NCBI RefSeq assembly: GCF_003987595.1 | Contig: NZ_NGJZ01000002.1 | Span: 496,001-560,000 of the forward strand | Reading direction: 5' to 3' | Source of the DNA: Vagococcus entomophilus | GTDB lineage: Bacteria > Bacillota > Bacilli > Lactobacillales > Vagococcaceae | Length of the DNA stretch: 64,000 nucleotides | Shown: one piece after another, positions 1 to 8,109 of the stretch | How positions within the stretch are numbered: the stretch's first letter is position 1 | Layout: the number at the start of each line of letters is the position of its first letter | The notes under the pieces: generated by a model | Seen by the model: the letters and a program-made list of their open reading frames with translations, nothing else | The model's database searches: none | Told to the model about the DNA's origin: nothing | Made by a program: the position numbers and the translations under genes

Positions 1-1
1 C

Positions 2-100
2 CTAAAAGTGACACAAATTGTAGCAAGTCAATTTCCACAAAAAAATGTCCAGATTGCAAAGGATCTCTGCGGATTGGATCGGATTGTGTGGATGAAGTGA
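2..100 (+). CDS. prmC: PrmC (release factor glutamine methyltransferase), C-terminal end only
   Basis: The window opens inside a gene. The open frame reads QIVASQFPQKNVQIAKDLCGLD followed by RIVWMK and a TGA stop, which matches the usual PrmC/HemK ending (a DLxGxDRIV motif). PrmC N5-methylates the glutamine of the GGQ motif in release factors RF1 and RF2. The neighbouring ywlC/sua5 gene fits, because prfA-prmC-sua5 order is common in Firmicutes. Only about 32 residues are visible, so the catalytic NPPY motif lies outside the window. Confidence 0.75.
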   Translation, partial: LKVTQIVASQFPQKNVQIAKDLCGLDRIVWMK

Positions 101-309
101 TCTGTGGATAAAAAAAATTTTCTTAAGAAAAAATTTACAAAAAATATAAAAAAACAGGATAGTAGCAGTATTTTACAAACTAAAAAGAGTTACCCACAAG
201 GTTATCCACTATTGACAAATGAGTTTTCCACAACTCGTGGATAACTTGGGTAAAAATGTTGATAAATGGGCAAAATAATAAAAAGGATGTGTGGATAACC
301 TGTGGATAC
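87..309. promoter_or_regulatory. Cluster of DnaA boxes
   Basis: Nine-base DnaA boxes (TTATCCACA or TGTGGATAA) are packed here on both strands. Perfect copies lie at 103-111 and 290-298. One-mismatch copies lie at 87-95, 190-198, 202-210, 224-232, 236-244, 257-265 and 301-309. Two more perfect boxes sit inside ywlC at 517-525 and 632-640. The surrounding DNA is very AT-rich. The GTG start of ywlC lies within the last box of the cluster, so DnaA binding could touch ywlC expression. From memory, B. subtilis has a DnaA-box cluster near its ywlC as well. Confidence 0.75.
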
Positions 310-1321
310 AAAATTTTTTACACCCAATCAGATTGATCAAGCGGCTCAAGCAATTAGAAAAGGTGAGTTAATTGCATTTCCAACTGAAACCGTATATGGA
401 CTAGGGGCAGATGCAACGAATGAAGCAGCCGTAAAGAAAGTATATTTAGCTAAAGGACGTCCAAGTGACAACCCTTTGATCGTGCATATAGACAGTTTAG
501 AGAGGGTGATTCCTTTTGTGGATAACTTTTCTGGGAAAATGGCAAAATTAGCGGAACATTTTTGGCCAGGCCCTCTTACGATGGTCTTACCTGTTAAAAA
601 AGGGAGTATTTCAGCCAGTGTGACGGGTGGGTTATCCACAGCTGGATTTCGTATGCCAAATAACACTGTTACAAGGCAATTGATAGCAAAAGCGGGTGTA
701 CCAATTGTTGGACCGAGTGCCAATTCTTCTGGTAAGCCTAGTCCAACTACAGCAAGTCATGTTTATCATGACTTAAATGGAAAAATCGAAGGGATATTAG
801 ATGATGGTCCGGCGACAGTTGGTTTGGAGTCGACTGTAATCGATCTTTCCGGTGATATTCCGTTAATATTAAGACCAGGAGTCATTACGAAGTCGCAAAT
901 TGAGGCAGTCGTTGGCAAAGTGGAGTACGATCAACATTTAGTCAAAGAAAGTGAAACACCAAAATCACCGGGTATGAAATACAAACACTATTCGCCTGAT
1001 GTTGAGGTACAAATGATTGATGCTAAAAAAGAAAATTGGCAAGAAGCCATTCGCTATGCAAAGAATCAGAATAAATTAATTGGTTTAATTGCAGATGCAA
1101 GTATTTTAAAAAGATTCCAAACACAAGTGGACGCAACATATTCTCTTGGAGAAGAACACCAAATGGACCAGGCAATGCAACATTTATTTGCCGGTTTACG
1201 TGCCTTAGATGAAAAGGTTCCTCAACTGGATATTGTGTATGTTCAAACCTTTTCAGAAGAAGAGTCGGGATTAGCCTACATGAATCGGTTAAAAAAAGCA
1301 GCAGCGCAAAACTTTTTCTAG
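302..1321 (+). CDS. ywlC: L-threonylcarbamoyladenylate synthase (Sua5/YwlC)
   Basis: Makes threonylcarbamoyl-AMP from threonine, bicarbonate and ATP for the t6A37 modification of ANN-decoding tRNAs. The 339-aa length fits the two-domain Sua5 form: a YrdC domain (about residues 10-200, with the FPTETVYGLG motif near 27 and GPSANSSGKPSP near 137) and a C-terminal Sua5 domain, linked by a region containing SPGMKYKHYSP. The start is GTG, because an in-frame TAA lies at 296-298 just upstream; the nearest Shine-Dalgarno-like AAGGA is rather distant (about 15 nt). The stop codon forms part of its terminator hairpin. Family assignment is secure. Confidence 0.95.
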   Translation: MDTKFFTPNQIDQAAQAIRKGELIAFPTETVYGLGADATNEAAVKKVYLAKGRPSDNPLIVHIDSLERVIPFVDNFSGKMAKLAEHFWPGPLTMVLPVKKGSISASVTGGLSTAGFRMPNNTVTRQLIAKAGVPIVGPSANSSGKPSPTTASHVYHDLNGKIEGILDDGPATVGLESTVIDLSGDIPLILRPGVITKSQIEAVVGKVEYDQHLVKESETPKSPGMKYKHYSPDVEVQMIDAKKENWQEAIRYAKNQNKLIGLIADASILKRFQTQVDATYSLGEEHQMDQAMQHLFAGLRALDEKVPQLDIVYVQTFSEEESGLAYMNRLKKAAAQNFF

Positions 1322-1342
1322 AAGATAGAAAAAGTTTTTTTC
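1309..1342 (+). terminator. Rho-independent terminator of ywlC
   Basis: A 12-bp perfect stem (AAACTTTTTCTA paired with TAGAAAAAGTTT, 5-nt loop) is followed by a T-run. The ywlC stop codon lies within the hairpin. Confidence 0.85.
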
Positions 1343-1355
1343 TTGTTTTCAAATA

Positions 1356-1364
1356 TGGTACAAT
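1356..1364 (+). promoter_or_regulatory. Extended -10 promoter for glyA
   Basis: TGGTACAAT is an extended -10 element (TGn plus TACAAT), about 47 nt before the glyA start and just after the ywlC terminator. No convincing -35 is visible, as is usual for extended -10 promoters. Confidence 0.5.
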
Positions 1365-1410
1365 CAATGCAACTAAATAATGTCGAAAAAAGTGAATTGG
1401 AGTGTGGCAG

Positions 1411-2649
1411 ATGAATTACAAAGAGCTAGATCCCGTTTTATGGGAAGCAATTGCAAATGAAAAAAAGCGTCAACAGCAAAATATTGAGTTGATTGCTTCT
1501 GAAAATTTCGTTTCAGAAGCAGTAATGGCCGCTCAAGGGAGTATTTTGACAAATAAGTATGCAGAAGGATATCCAGGAAAACGTTATTATGGTGGGTGTG
1601 AATTTGTTGATGTTGTCGAATCTCTTGCGATTGATCGTGCAAAAGAACTATTTGGAGCTAAATATGCCAACGTACAGCCACACTCAGGCTCACAAGCTAA
1701 TACTGCCGCTTATATGGCTTTAATTGAGCCAGGTGATACGGTTTTGGGGATGGATTTAACACATGGTGGGCATTTAACACATGGTTCTCCCGTTAACTTT
1801 AGTGGGAAAACGTATCATTTTGTCGGGTATGGTGTGGACCCAACAACAGAGGTTCTAGATTATAATGTGATTCGGATTTTAGCGCGTGAACACCAACCAA
1901 AACTAATTGTTGCAGGTGCGAGTGCGTATGCGCGCACAATTGATTTTAAAAAATTTCGAGAGATTGCGGATGAAGTGGGCGCAAAATTGATGGTAGACAT
2001 GGCGCATATTGCCGGACTTGTGGCTGCTGGGTTGCATCAAAATCCTGTTCCTTATGCAGATATTACAACAACTACGACACATAAGACCTTACGTGGGCCA
2101 CGTGGTGGGCTTATTCTAACTAATGATGAAGTGTTAGCGAAAAAGATTAATAGTGCGATTTTCCCTGGTATTCAAGGTGGGCCATTGGAACACGTGATTG
2201 CTGGAAAAGCAGTAGCATTCAAAGAGGCATTGACCCCTGAATTTAAAGAATACTCTGAGCAAGTTTTGTTAAATGCCAAGGCCATGACAAAAGTCTTTAA
2301 CCAAGCGCCAGAAGCAAGATTAGTCAGCGGTGACACAGACAACCATCTTCTCTTGATTGATGTGACGGGATATAACTTGAACGGAAAAGAAGCGGAGAAA
2401 ATCCTAGATGAGGTGGCGATAACAGTCAATAAAAATACAATTCCATTTGAAGTGTTATCACCATTTAAAACAAGCGGGATTCGTATTGGAACCCCAGCAA
2501 TTACTACTAGAGGTTTCTTGGAAGAAGACGCGAAAAAAGTGGCCGAGATTATTGTAGAGGTACTCAAAAATCATACGGACGAAAGTGTTTTAGAAAAAGC
2601 ACGTCAAGAAGTAAAAGAATTAGTTGAAAAATACCCATTATATGCATAA
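1411..2649 (+). CDS. glyA: Serine hydroxymethyltransferase
   Basis: PLP enzyme converting serine and tetrahydrofolate to glycine and 5,10-methylene-THF, the main one-carbon source for purines, thymidylate and methionine. The 412-aa protein shows the SHMT landmarks: [11 protein letters not shown] near residue 25, the tetraglycine-type [18 protein letters not shown], and the PLP-lysine segment [14 protein letters not shown] near 225. I chose ATG 1411, because GGAG at 1399-1402 is 8 nt upstream; a GTG at 1402 is in frame but overlaps that site. Monocistronic between two terminators. Confidence 0.97.
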   Translation: MNYKELDPVLWEAIANEKKRQQQNIELIASENFVSEAVMAAQGSILTNKYAEGYPGKRYYGGCEFVDVVESLAIDRAKELFGAKYANVQPHSGSQANTAAYMALIEPGDTVLGMDLTHGGHLTHGSPVNFSGKTYHFVGYGVDPTTEVLDYNVIRILAREHQPKLIVAGASAYARTIDFKKFREIADEVGAKLMVDMAHIAGLVAAGLHQNPVPYADITTTTTHKTLRGPRGGLILTNDEVLAKKINSAIFPGIQGGPLEHVIAGKAVAFKEALTPEFKEYSEQVLLNAKAMTKVFNQAPEARLVSGDTDNHLLLIDVTGYNLNGKEAEKILDEVAITVNKNTIPFEVLSPFKTSGIRIGTPAITTRGFLEEDAKKVAEIIVEVLKNHTDESVLEKARQEVKELVEKYPLYA

Positions 2650-2655
2650 AAATTT

Positions 2656-2683
2656 GCCGATTGACTAGTCAATCGGCTTTGTT
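2656..2683 (+). terminator. Terminator after glyA
   Basis: Perfect inverted repeat GCCGATTGAC-TA-GTCAATCGGC, six bases after the glyA stop, with a short interrupted T-run (TTTGTTTG). The weak T-run means some read-through into upp is possible. Confidence 0.7.
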
Positions 2684-2728
2684 TGCATTACAATAGAAGA
2701 GGCAAAAACATTATAAAGGAGAATGATT

Positions 2729-3358
2729 ATGGGCAAATTTCAAGTAATTGATCATCCACTAATTCAGCATAAATTAACTATGATTCGTGATAAAAACTGT
2801 GGGACAAAAGTTTTTAGAGAGGTAGTCAATGAAATTGCGATGCTTATGGCGTACGAAGTTTCGCGAGATATGCCCCTTGAAGAGGTTGAAATTGATACAC
2901 CTATTGTAAAAAGTACTCAAAAAACATTGTCTGGGAAAAAAGTAGCCATTGTACCGATTCTTCGCGCAGGTTTAGGGATGGTTGATGGAATGTTAGAGCT
3001 GATTCCAGCTGCAAAAGTCGGACATATCGGCTTATACCGTGATCATGATTCCTTAGAACCCGTTGAATATTTTGTAAAACTACCTGCTGATATTGATGAA
3101 CGTCAATTATTTGTAGTCGATCCAATGCTTGCAACAGGTGGTTCTGCTATTATGGCAATTGATGCATTGAAACGTCGTGGCGGAACAAATATCAAATTTG
3201 TTTGTTTAGTCGCAGCACCAGAAGGGGTCAAAGCGTTACAAGAAGCTCATCCAGATATTGATATATTTTGTGCAGGACTAGATGATCATTTAAATGAAGC
3301 TGGTTATATTGTTCCAGGTCTTGGCGATGCTGGGGATCGTTTATTTGGAACGAAATAG
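2729..3358 (+). CDS. upp: Uracil phosphoribosyltransferase
   Basis: Salvages uracil with PRPP to give UMP. The 209-aa length is canonical. It begins [16 protein letters not shown], has [14 protein letters not shown] near residue 78 and the PRPP-binding loop [12 protein letters not shown] near 128. The C-terminal [11 protein letters not shown] is typical of UPRTase. AAAGGAG at 2715-2721 lies about 7 nt before ATG 2729; an in-frame ATG at 2723 is too close to it. Followed by its own terminator. Confidence 0.97.
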   Translation: MGKFQVIDHPLIQHKLTMIRDKNCGTKVFREVVNEIAMLMAYEVSRDMPLEEVEIDTPIVKSTQKTLSGKKVAIVPILRAGLGMVDGMLELIPAAKVGHIGLYRDHDSLEPVEYFVKLPADIDERQLFVVDPMLATGGSAIMAIDALKRRGGTNIKFVCLVAAPEGVKALQEAHPDIDIFCAGLDDHLNEAGYIVPGLGDAGDRLFGTK

Positions 3359-3423
3359 ACTGATTTTAACTTTAGTAGCTTTTTATCAAAAAATACTGAT
3401 GGATGAATGAAGTAAAATGAAAG

Positions 3424-3461
3424 CTGGGACAGAATGAAAGAATTTCTGTCTCAGTTTTTTT
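3424..3461 (+). terminator. Terminator after upp (GGGACAGAA type)
   Basis: Stem CTGGGACAGAA / TTCTGTCTCAG with one G-T pair and a 9-nt loop, followed by seven T. Hairpins with this GGGACAGAA stem recur as terminators in enterococci and other Firmicutes. The 180 bases after it (3462-3640) show no gene. Confidence 0.85.
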
Positions 3462-3643
3462 ATTAACAGAATGATCAAGAGGAGTATGAATGTGATATTC
3501 TCCAATGACTGAAACTTGTAGACTAGTGGTTTCATTTTCTTGAAAAGAGTCTATGGAGGTTTTATTTTACCAGTTACTAGCTAGTATAGATGAAGAAAAC
3601 AGTTGGCAATGTATTGTTGAGAGAGTATCCCTTATAAAAAAAG

Positions 3644-3682
3644 AAAAACAGCCTAAAATCACAAGATTTCTAGGCTGTTTTT
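3644..3682. terminator. Bidirectional terminator at the 3' end of the GNAT gene
   Basis: Twelve-base stem AAAAACAGCCTA / TAGGCTGTTTTT with A/T tracts on both sides, so it can end transcription from either direction. It lies 10 nt beyond the stop of the minus-strand acetyltransferase gene. Confidence 0.8.
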
Positions 3683-3691
3683 CTTTTGCTG

Positions 3692-4177
3692 CTAAAGGAA
3701 AGGAGTGTGGGTGATATACCAGCGATCCATCGCAGCGTGTGGCGAACCATCAAGCGGAGCTTTTAGTTGTGTAAAGCCAAAATAATCGTATAAATGAATT
3801 GCAGAAGTTAAACTAGAAGACGTTTCTAAATAACAGCTATCATAATACTTATCCGCAAATTCTAGTGCGTGGTGCATAAGTTTTTTACCAAGACCCAAAC
3901 CTTTTGCTTGAGGGACGAGATAAAGTTTTTGAAATTCACAGATTTTTTTACCTTCATCAAAAGGGGCAATTCCACAACCGCCTAGGATGACCCCTGCTTC
4001 ATTTTCTACCACCCAATATTGAGCGTGCGCTCGTCGTGCATAATACTCAGCTAATGCGCCTAATTCTGGATCAAAATAGGCAGTTCCAGGTATAGCTAAT
4101 CCAAGTGATTTTAGAGAATCTTGAATTATTTTTTTTAGTGGAGCGTTGTCTTGTATCCCAATCTTACGTATGTACAT
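3692..4177 (-). CDS. GNAT-family N-acetyltransferase
   Basis: Transfers acetyl from acetyl-CoA to an unknown amine. The 161-aa protein has a GNAT fold: an N-terminal MYIRKIGIQDN, the acetyl-CoA-binding stretch LVPQAKGLGLGKKLMHHAL (Q/RxxGxG/A motif) near residue 85, and a C-terminal GFTQLKAPL block. ATG 4177 is preceded by GGGAGGAA at a good distance. An upstream in-frame ATG at 4204 would overlap the previous gene and has no better site. Probably last gene of the minus-strand Xre-ImmA-GNAT group. Substrate unknown. Confidence 0.85.
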   Translation of the reverse strand: MYIRKIGIQDNAPLKKIIQDSLKSLGLAIPGTAYFDPELGALAEYYARRAHAQYWVVENEAGVILGGCGIAPFDEGKKICEFQKLYLVPQAKGLGLGKKLMHHALEFADKYYDSCYLETSSSLTSAIHLYDYFGFTQLKAPLDGSPHAAMDRWYITHTPFL

Positions 4178-4190
4178 GTGCGGTTCCTCC

Positions 4191-4862
4191 CTAACAATTT
4201 TCATAGTCTAAAATAATTTGTGCTCGGACGGTTGAGCCCCAACCTGATAGATATCGCTGAAGTGCTTCTTTCTTTCCGTAATAGCGGAATAAATTGATCA
4301 CACGACGCGCCTGATCAAGAGAAATACCTGTGCGGTACAACATAAATTGTGTCAGTCTTATATAAAGTGCAGCCTGAGTCATTTCAAGTTGTTCTGCCAT
4401 TTTTGGGAAACTAATCGGTTGGTCCAAGTAAGCAAGAATCGTAATGTCCGGTAACATAAAGACGCCAGCACCCGCGTTGGCTAAATGTTCGACGGCTAGC
4501 TCTTCTTTTTTATAAAGAGAAGGATTCTCTTCCATACTGAAAAAGGATTGTGCTGGGGTTATTTGATTAAAGTCGAACAAGCAATGGTTGAGTTCATGAC
4601 AGATACTGAAGTTTTTTCGACCTAAAGGAATATTAGGATTCAAAAAAATAGCAGTTGAACAGCGACTCTTGACCGTAAAAGCAGAAAAGCACGCCATACT
4701 ACTAGTAGGCAGTTCTTCAATCAAGTGAATATCTTGTTCTTTCAAATAGGGAAGTACGTACGTTTTCCACAGATAGTCGCGAGGTTCCATTTTTTCTTTG
4801 AGCAAAAACCGATTGATTAGCTGATTGGTTTCGGTTAACCGAGTTAAGATTTGTGTTTGCAT
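4191..4862 (-). CDS. ImmA/IrrE-like zinc metallopeptidase
   Basis: Carries FSICHELNHCLFDF near residue 83, i.e. the HExxH zinc motif of the ImmA/IrrE family (DUF955). Family members cleave or inactivate a partner Xre repressor, as ImmA does to ImmR in ICEBs1. Its start overlaps the end of the Xre gene upstream, the usual coupled arrangement. Three ATG codons cluster at the start; I chose 4862, because AGGA lies about 8 nt before it while the first ATG abuts that site. 223 aa. Target inferred to be one of the neighbouring Xre proteins. Confidence 0.85.
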   Translation of the reverse strand: MQTQILTRLTETNQLINRFLLKEKMEPRDYLWKTYVLPYLKEQDIHLIEELPTSSMACFSAFTVKSRCSTAIFLNPNIPLGRKNFSICHELNHCLFDFNQITPAQSFFSMEENPSLYKKEELAVEHLANAGAGVFMLPDITILAYLDQPISFPKMAEQLEMTQAALYIRLTQFMLYRTGISLDQARRVINLFRYYGKKEALQRYLSGWGSTVRAQIILDYENC

Positions 4863-4867
4863 AGGCA

Positions 4868-5257
4868 TCATTCCTGATGGGTGTTGGAAGCATCATCAAG
4901 ATTTTTCATCGTGTATTTGACAAAATCCATTAGCTTTTCAACTTCTTTTCGGTAATGGGCTCGTTCTTGTTCAGGAATTTCCCGCTCATTTTTTCGAAAC
5001 ATGATGACTAAATCATCATATTCTTCATTCTCTTCATTGCTTTGTGGCGAGGCAATCTTTTGGACCGGTGTCCTACCTAATAGATAATCAGTAGAGACAC
5101 CAAAATGATCAGCAATTTTTTGCAATGTTTCTGATTTTGGCGAGACAGAGTTCCAACGACGAATTTGACCATTGGAAATGCCTACAGTTCTTTCCAGTTC
5201 AGCAAAAGTTAGCTGCCGTTCGACACATAACTCTTTAATACGACCCACAATATCCAT
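4868..5257 (-). CDS. Xre-family transcriptional repressor (ImmR-like)
   Basis: A 129-aa protein with an N-terminal HTH_XRE domain: RIKELCVERQLTFAELERTVGIS then NGQIRRWNSVSPKSETLQKI, ending with STDYLLGRTP. The C-terminal half is acidic and probably a dimerisation or protease-recognition region. It is coupled to the ImmA-like peptidase. It lies back-to-back with another small Xre gene, so the 170-bp gap probably holds its operators. By analogy with ImmR/ImmA it may repress nearby SOS or phage-derived genes; this is inference. Confidence 0.85.
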   Translation of the reverse strand: MDIVGRIKELCVERQLTFAELERTVGISNGQIRRWNSVSPKSETLQKIADHFGVSTDYLLGRTPVQKIASPQSNEENEEYDDLVIMFRKNEREIPEQERAHYRKEVEKLMDFVKYTMKNLDDASNTHQE

Positions 5258-5426
5258 AACGTCCTCCTAATAAAATTGAATAGCATATAAGTTATTTTGT
5301 GTTGACAAAATGGTTAGAAATTTTATAATAGAATTAACTTAAAAGTTAAAATACATCTATTTAACATCTGAATAATAGCATAAAAGTATAGAAAAAGCAA
5401 AATTTCTGATAAAAGGGGTATCAAAT

Positions 5427-5660
5427 ATGGAAGAACAAGAGCGAGAAATCAATCACGTCATTGGTGAAAATATTGAGCGTTATATCTACGAAAAACATGT
5501 TACTAAGAGTATGATCAAACGGAAAACAGGGATAGATGGCAAACGATTTAACCTTATTTTAAAGGGAGAAGTCAGCGTGACAACCAAAAAATTACAAGAG
5601 ATTGCGCGGATCTTAGAAGTAAAAACACTAGATTTATTAGAAGATTGGTCAGAAGGATAG
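5427..5660 (+). CDS. Small Xre-family DNA-binding protein
   Basis: A 77-aa single HTH domain: IGENIERYIYEKHVTKSMIKR then KTGIDGKRFNLILKGEVSVTTKK. AAAGGGG lies about 10 nt upstream of the ATG. Divergent from the ImmR-like repressor and upstream of the lysis cassette. This is the layout of a CI/Cro-type switch, but no other phage early genes are present. Confidence 0.8.
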   Translation: MEEQEREINHVIGENIERYIYEKHVTKSMIKRKTGIDGKRFNLILKGEVSVTTKKLQEIARILEVKTLDLLEDWSEG

Positions 5661-5795
5661 GAAGAACGGACTAGAAATAATTGTGGCGAATCATCTTTTT
5701 ATTAAGCGATTAGATATGGAACAAGAGGAAAAACCTGTTGTTCCATCTTTTTTTGTTCATAATAGCATTTAAGCTAAAAAACAACCGGAATGAAC

Positions 5796-5849
5796 TAGAC
5801 ATCTAAATTAGATTTGCTAGAATAAAAGTCAGATAGAGAACACGTGTTC
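5796..5849 (+). promoter_or_regulatory. Promoter and LexA (SOS) box of the lysis cassette
   Basis: TAGACA (-35) at 5796-5801, a 16-nt spacer and an extended -10 (TGC-TAGAAT, 5818-5823) form a good sigma-A promoter. GAACACGTGTTC at 5838-5849 is a perfect palindrome fitting the Gram-positive LexA/DinR consensus CGAAC-N4-GTTCG, except for the 5' flanking base. It lies just after the transcription start, where LexA would block the promoter until DNA damage. Confidence 0.75.
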
Positions 5850-5882
5850 GCTGTTTAAAAAATAAAGAAAGAAGGAAAAAGA

Positions 5883-6851
5883 ATGGCAAATGTAGAAAGG
5901 GTAATTAATTGGTTTCGAGCAAGAGAAGGGAGAGTCATTTATTCAATGACCAATCGTTTAGGTCCAAATAGCTATGACTGTAGTTCGTCAGTATTCTTTG
6001 CGTTAATCGAAGCAGGCTTTTTATCAAAAGGAACAGGAATCGGAAATACAGAAAGTTTATATCATTTAGAAGGAAGGTTGTTACTGCCGATTGCTCGCAA
6101 CCAGGTACAACGAGGGGATTTATTCGTTGCAGGTGTCAAAGGTTCGAGTGGGAATGCTGGTGGACATACGGGAGTTTTTGTGAGTAGTAGCCGTATTATT
6201 CATTGTTCTGGAAGCTTAGGCATTGCAGAAACCAATGCATCTGGTTATATGGGAGATGGATCTGGTTTGCCAGTTTATTTTTACCGACTAAAAGGTGCAG
6301 ATCAACCTGTAGGTAACACACACAATGGAATTGCCATTGATAATGTAACGAATAGTGTCGCAGACACAACTGTGAAATGGTTGAAAGAAAAATATGCACC
6401 TTTGCTTACGCTTCATATGGTACGTGCTGACTTACAGCCAAATAATGTCTATACAGTCGTTGTGGATTGCTACAGCTTTTCAACATTACAATATGCTTTA
6501 AATCGTGCAGCCGCAGATTTAAGAATTACAGAGCCAGGCTATATTCAGAGTAATATGGTTCATAATCAAAATTCAGATGGCACATACCGTATTGAAATTC
6601 GAAATTGCAATCCCCAAATGGCTAAACGAGTTGTACCATTATTAAGCAAAAATTTAAGTACCGATACGTATGCCAATATTTTAGGCAAAACCATTGTCAA
6701 AAGTCCAACGAGCTATGGTAGTTTTGATATTCGAATTAAAGGAGAAGGATTTAACAATCATGATACACCAATTGTAGTGGGAGAAATTCAGTCTTACCTC
6801 TATGCATTGGCCAAATTAACAGGCGATCATGTGAAGAGTTTTAAATATTAA
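5883..6851 (+). CDS. Phage-type peptidoglycan hydrolase (Amidase_5-like) with novel C-terminal domain
   Basis: 322 aa. Residues 1-140 (ANVERVINWFRAREGRVIYS, YDCSSSVFFAL with the likely catalytic Cys, GGHTGVFVSSS with the His) match the Amidase_5/NlpC-P60-like 'bacteriophage peptidoglycan hydrolase' group, which cuts muropeptide bonds. Residues about 145-322 form a separate domain nearly identical to that of the next gene, presumably for wall binding. No signal peptide, so release needs the holin encoded downstream. First gene of the LexA-boxed operon; AAAGAAGGAAAAAG precedes the ATG. Confidence 0.85.
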   Translation: MANVERVINWFRAREGRVIYSMTNRLGPNSYDCSSSVFFALIEAGFLSKGTGIGNTESLYHLEGRLLLPIARNQVQRGDLFVAGVKGSSGNAGGHTGVFVSSSRIIHCSGSLGIAETNASGYMGDGSGLPVYFYRLKGADQPVGNTHNGIAIDNVTNSVADTTVKWLKEKYAPLLTLHMVRADLQPNNVYTVVVDCYSFSTLQYALNRAAADLRITEPGYIQSNMVHNQNSDGTYRIEIRNCNPQMAKRVVPLLSKNLSTDTYANILGKTIVKSPTSYGSFDIRIKGEGFNNHDTPIVVGEIQSYLYALAKLTGDHVKSFKY

Positions 6852-7880
6852 TTAAAAGAAAATAGAAAGAAGGAAGAAAAAATGGCAACACAAAAAGAAA
6901 ATGCTCAACAAGTTTGGAATTATTTAAGAGCAAAAGGATGGTCTAAGGAAGCAACTGCTGGAGTTTTAGGAAATATGCAACAAGAATCGGGGATTATGCC
7001 AGATATGGACGAATACGGAAGTGGTGTAGGATATGGACTGGTTCAATGGACTTCTGTAAATCAAGTTCCAGGTCGTCAATATGTCCAACAAAAAATGAAT
7101 GCTGCAGGAATTAACGGAGATTATCGAAGTATTTCTGCTCAGCTAGAGTTACTTGTTTGGGATATGCATCATGGACAATATATTGCAAAAGCTTCCTATC
7201 CATATAGTCCGGCTCAATTTATTAAGTTAAATAATGTTGCAACTGCAACTGTAGCTTTCGAAGCTAACTTTGAACGACCAGCAGTAACACATCCAGAAAG
7301 AATTGGGATGGCACAACAATGGTTTAACTTATTTAGTAACGAAGCAACACACAATGGAATTGCCATTGATAATGTAACGAATAGTGTCGCAGACATAACT
7401 GTGAAATGGTTGAAAGAAAGATATGCACCTTTGCTTACGCTTCATATGGTACGTGCTGACTTACAGCCAAATAATGTCTATACAGTCGTTGTGGATTGCT
7501 ACAGCTTTTCAACATTACAATATGCTTTAAATCGTGCAGCCGCAGATTTAAGAATTACAGAGCCAGGCTATATTCAGAGTAATATGGTTCATAATCAAAA
7601 TTCAGATGGCTCATACCGTATTGAAATTCGAAATTGCAATCCCCAAATGGCTAAACGGGTTGTACCATTATTAAGCAAAAATTTAAGTACCGATACGTAT
7701 GCCAATATTTTGGGCAAAACCATTGTCAAAAGTCCAACGAGCTATGGTAGTTTTGATATTCGAATTAAAGGAGAAGGATTTAACAATCATGATACACCAA
7801 TTGTAGTGGGAGAAATTCAGTCTTACCTCTATATATTGGCCAAATTAACAGGCGATCATGTGAAGAGTTTTAAATATTAG
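6318..7880 (+). repeat. Direct repeat encoding the shared hydrolase C-terminal domain (6318-6851 and 7347-7880)
   Basis: Two 534-bp copies, offset by 1029 bp, differ at only about seven positions by eye. The flanking N-terminal halves of the two genes are unrelated. This shows a recent duplication or gene conversion of one domain only. Both copies stay in frame and end in the same stop codon. Confidence 0.95.
6882..7880 (+). CDS. Phage tail-type lysozyme with the same C-terminal domain
   Basis: 332 aa. Residues 5-150 (AQQVWNYLRAKGWSKEATAG, VLGNMQQESGIMPDM with the likely catalytic Glu, GYGLVQWTS) match the phage tail lysozyme fold (Phage_lysozyme2), which cuts the glycan strand. Residues about 155-332 repeat the C-terminal domain of the previous hydrolase almost exactly. 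Together they give a glycan cutter and a peptide/amide cutter with a common binding domain. GAAGGAAGAAAAA precedes the ATG. No signal peptide. Confidence 0.85.
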   Translation: MATQKENAQQVWNYLRAKGWSKEATAGVLGNMQQESGIMPDMDEYGSGVGYGLVQWTSVNQVPGRQYVQQKMNAAGINGDYRSISAQLELLVWDMHHGQYIAKASYPYSPAQFIKLNNVATATVAFEANFERPAVTHPERIGMAQQWFNLFSNEATHNGIAIDNVTNSVADITVKWLKERYAPLLTLHMVRADLQPNNVYTVVVDCYSFSTLQYALNRAAADLRITEPGYIQSNMVHNQNSDGSYRIEIRNCNPQMAKRVVPLLSKNLSTDTYANILGKTIVKSPTSYGSFDIRIKGEGFNNHDTPIVVGEIQSYLYILAKLTGDHVKSFKY

Positions 7881-7905
7881 TCAAGAAAAAAGAAAGGGCG
7901 ATTCT

Positions 7906-8109
7906 ATGTGGCAAGCTATAGGGCTCTCATCAAACAAAGTGTACATGGTTTCCCGACAAAAACGGACAATTATAGCATGGCTTAATCAAGCCTTTCCAAG
8001 TGATAGTAAACGTTATCCGATTTATCAAGAAGGCGATTTTTACAATATTTTACCTGAGAAAATAGGGCTTTTTCATGAGACGATTAGAGATGAAAGTGAG
8101 GTGAAGTAA
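7906..8109 (+). CDS. Small hypothetical protein of the lysis cassette
   Basis: 67 aa with no recognised domain: hydrophilic, slightly basic N-terminal half (VSRQKRTIIAWLNQAFPSD) and an acidic end (ETIRDESEVK). AAAGGGCG precedes the ATG, and the stop abuts the TTG start of the holin-like gene, so the two are probably translationally coupled. Its place between hydrolases and holin suggests an accessory lysis role; this is only positional. Confidence 0.6.
   Translation: MWQAIGLSSNKVYMVSRQKRTIIAWLNQAFPSDSKRYPIYQEGDFYNILPEKIGLFHETIRDESEVK

Noticed and set aside
1-301. Chromosomal oriC
   Set aside because: DnaA boxes are dense, but dnaA, dnaN, rpmH and other origin genes are not seen here; a titration or regulatory cluster is more likely.
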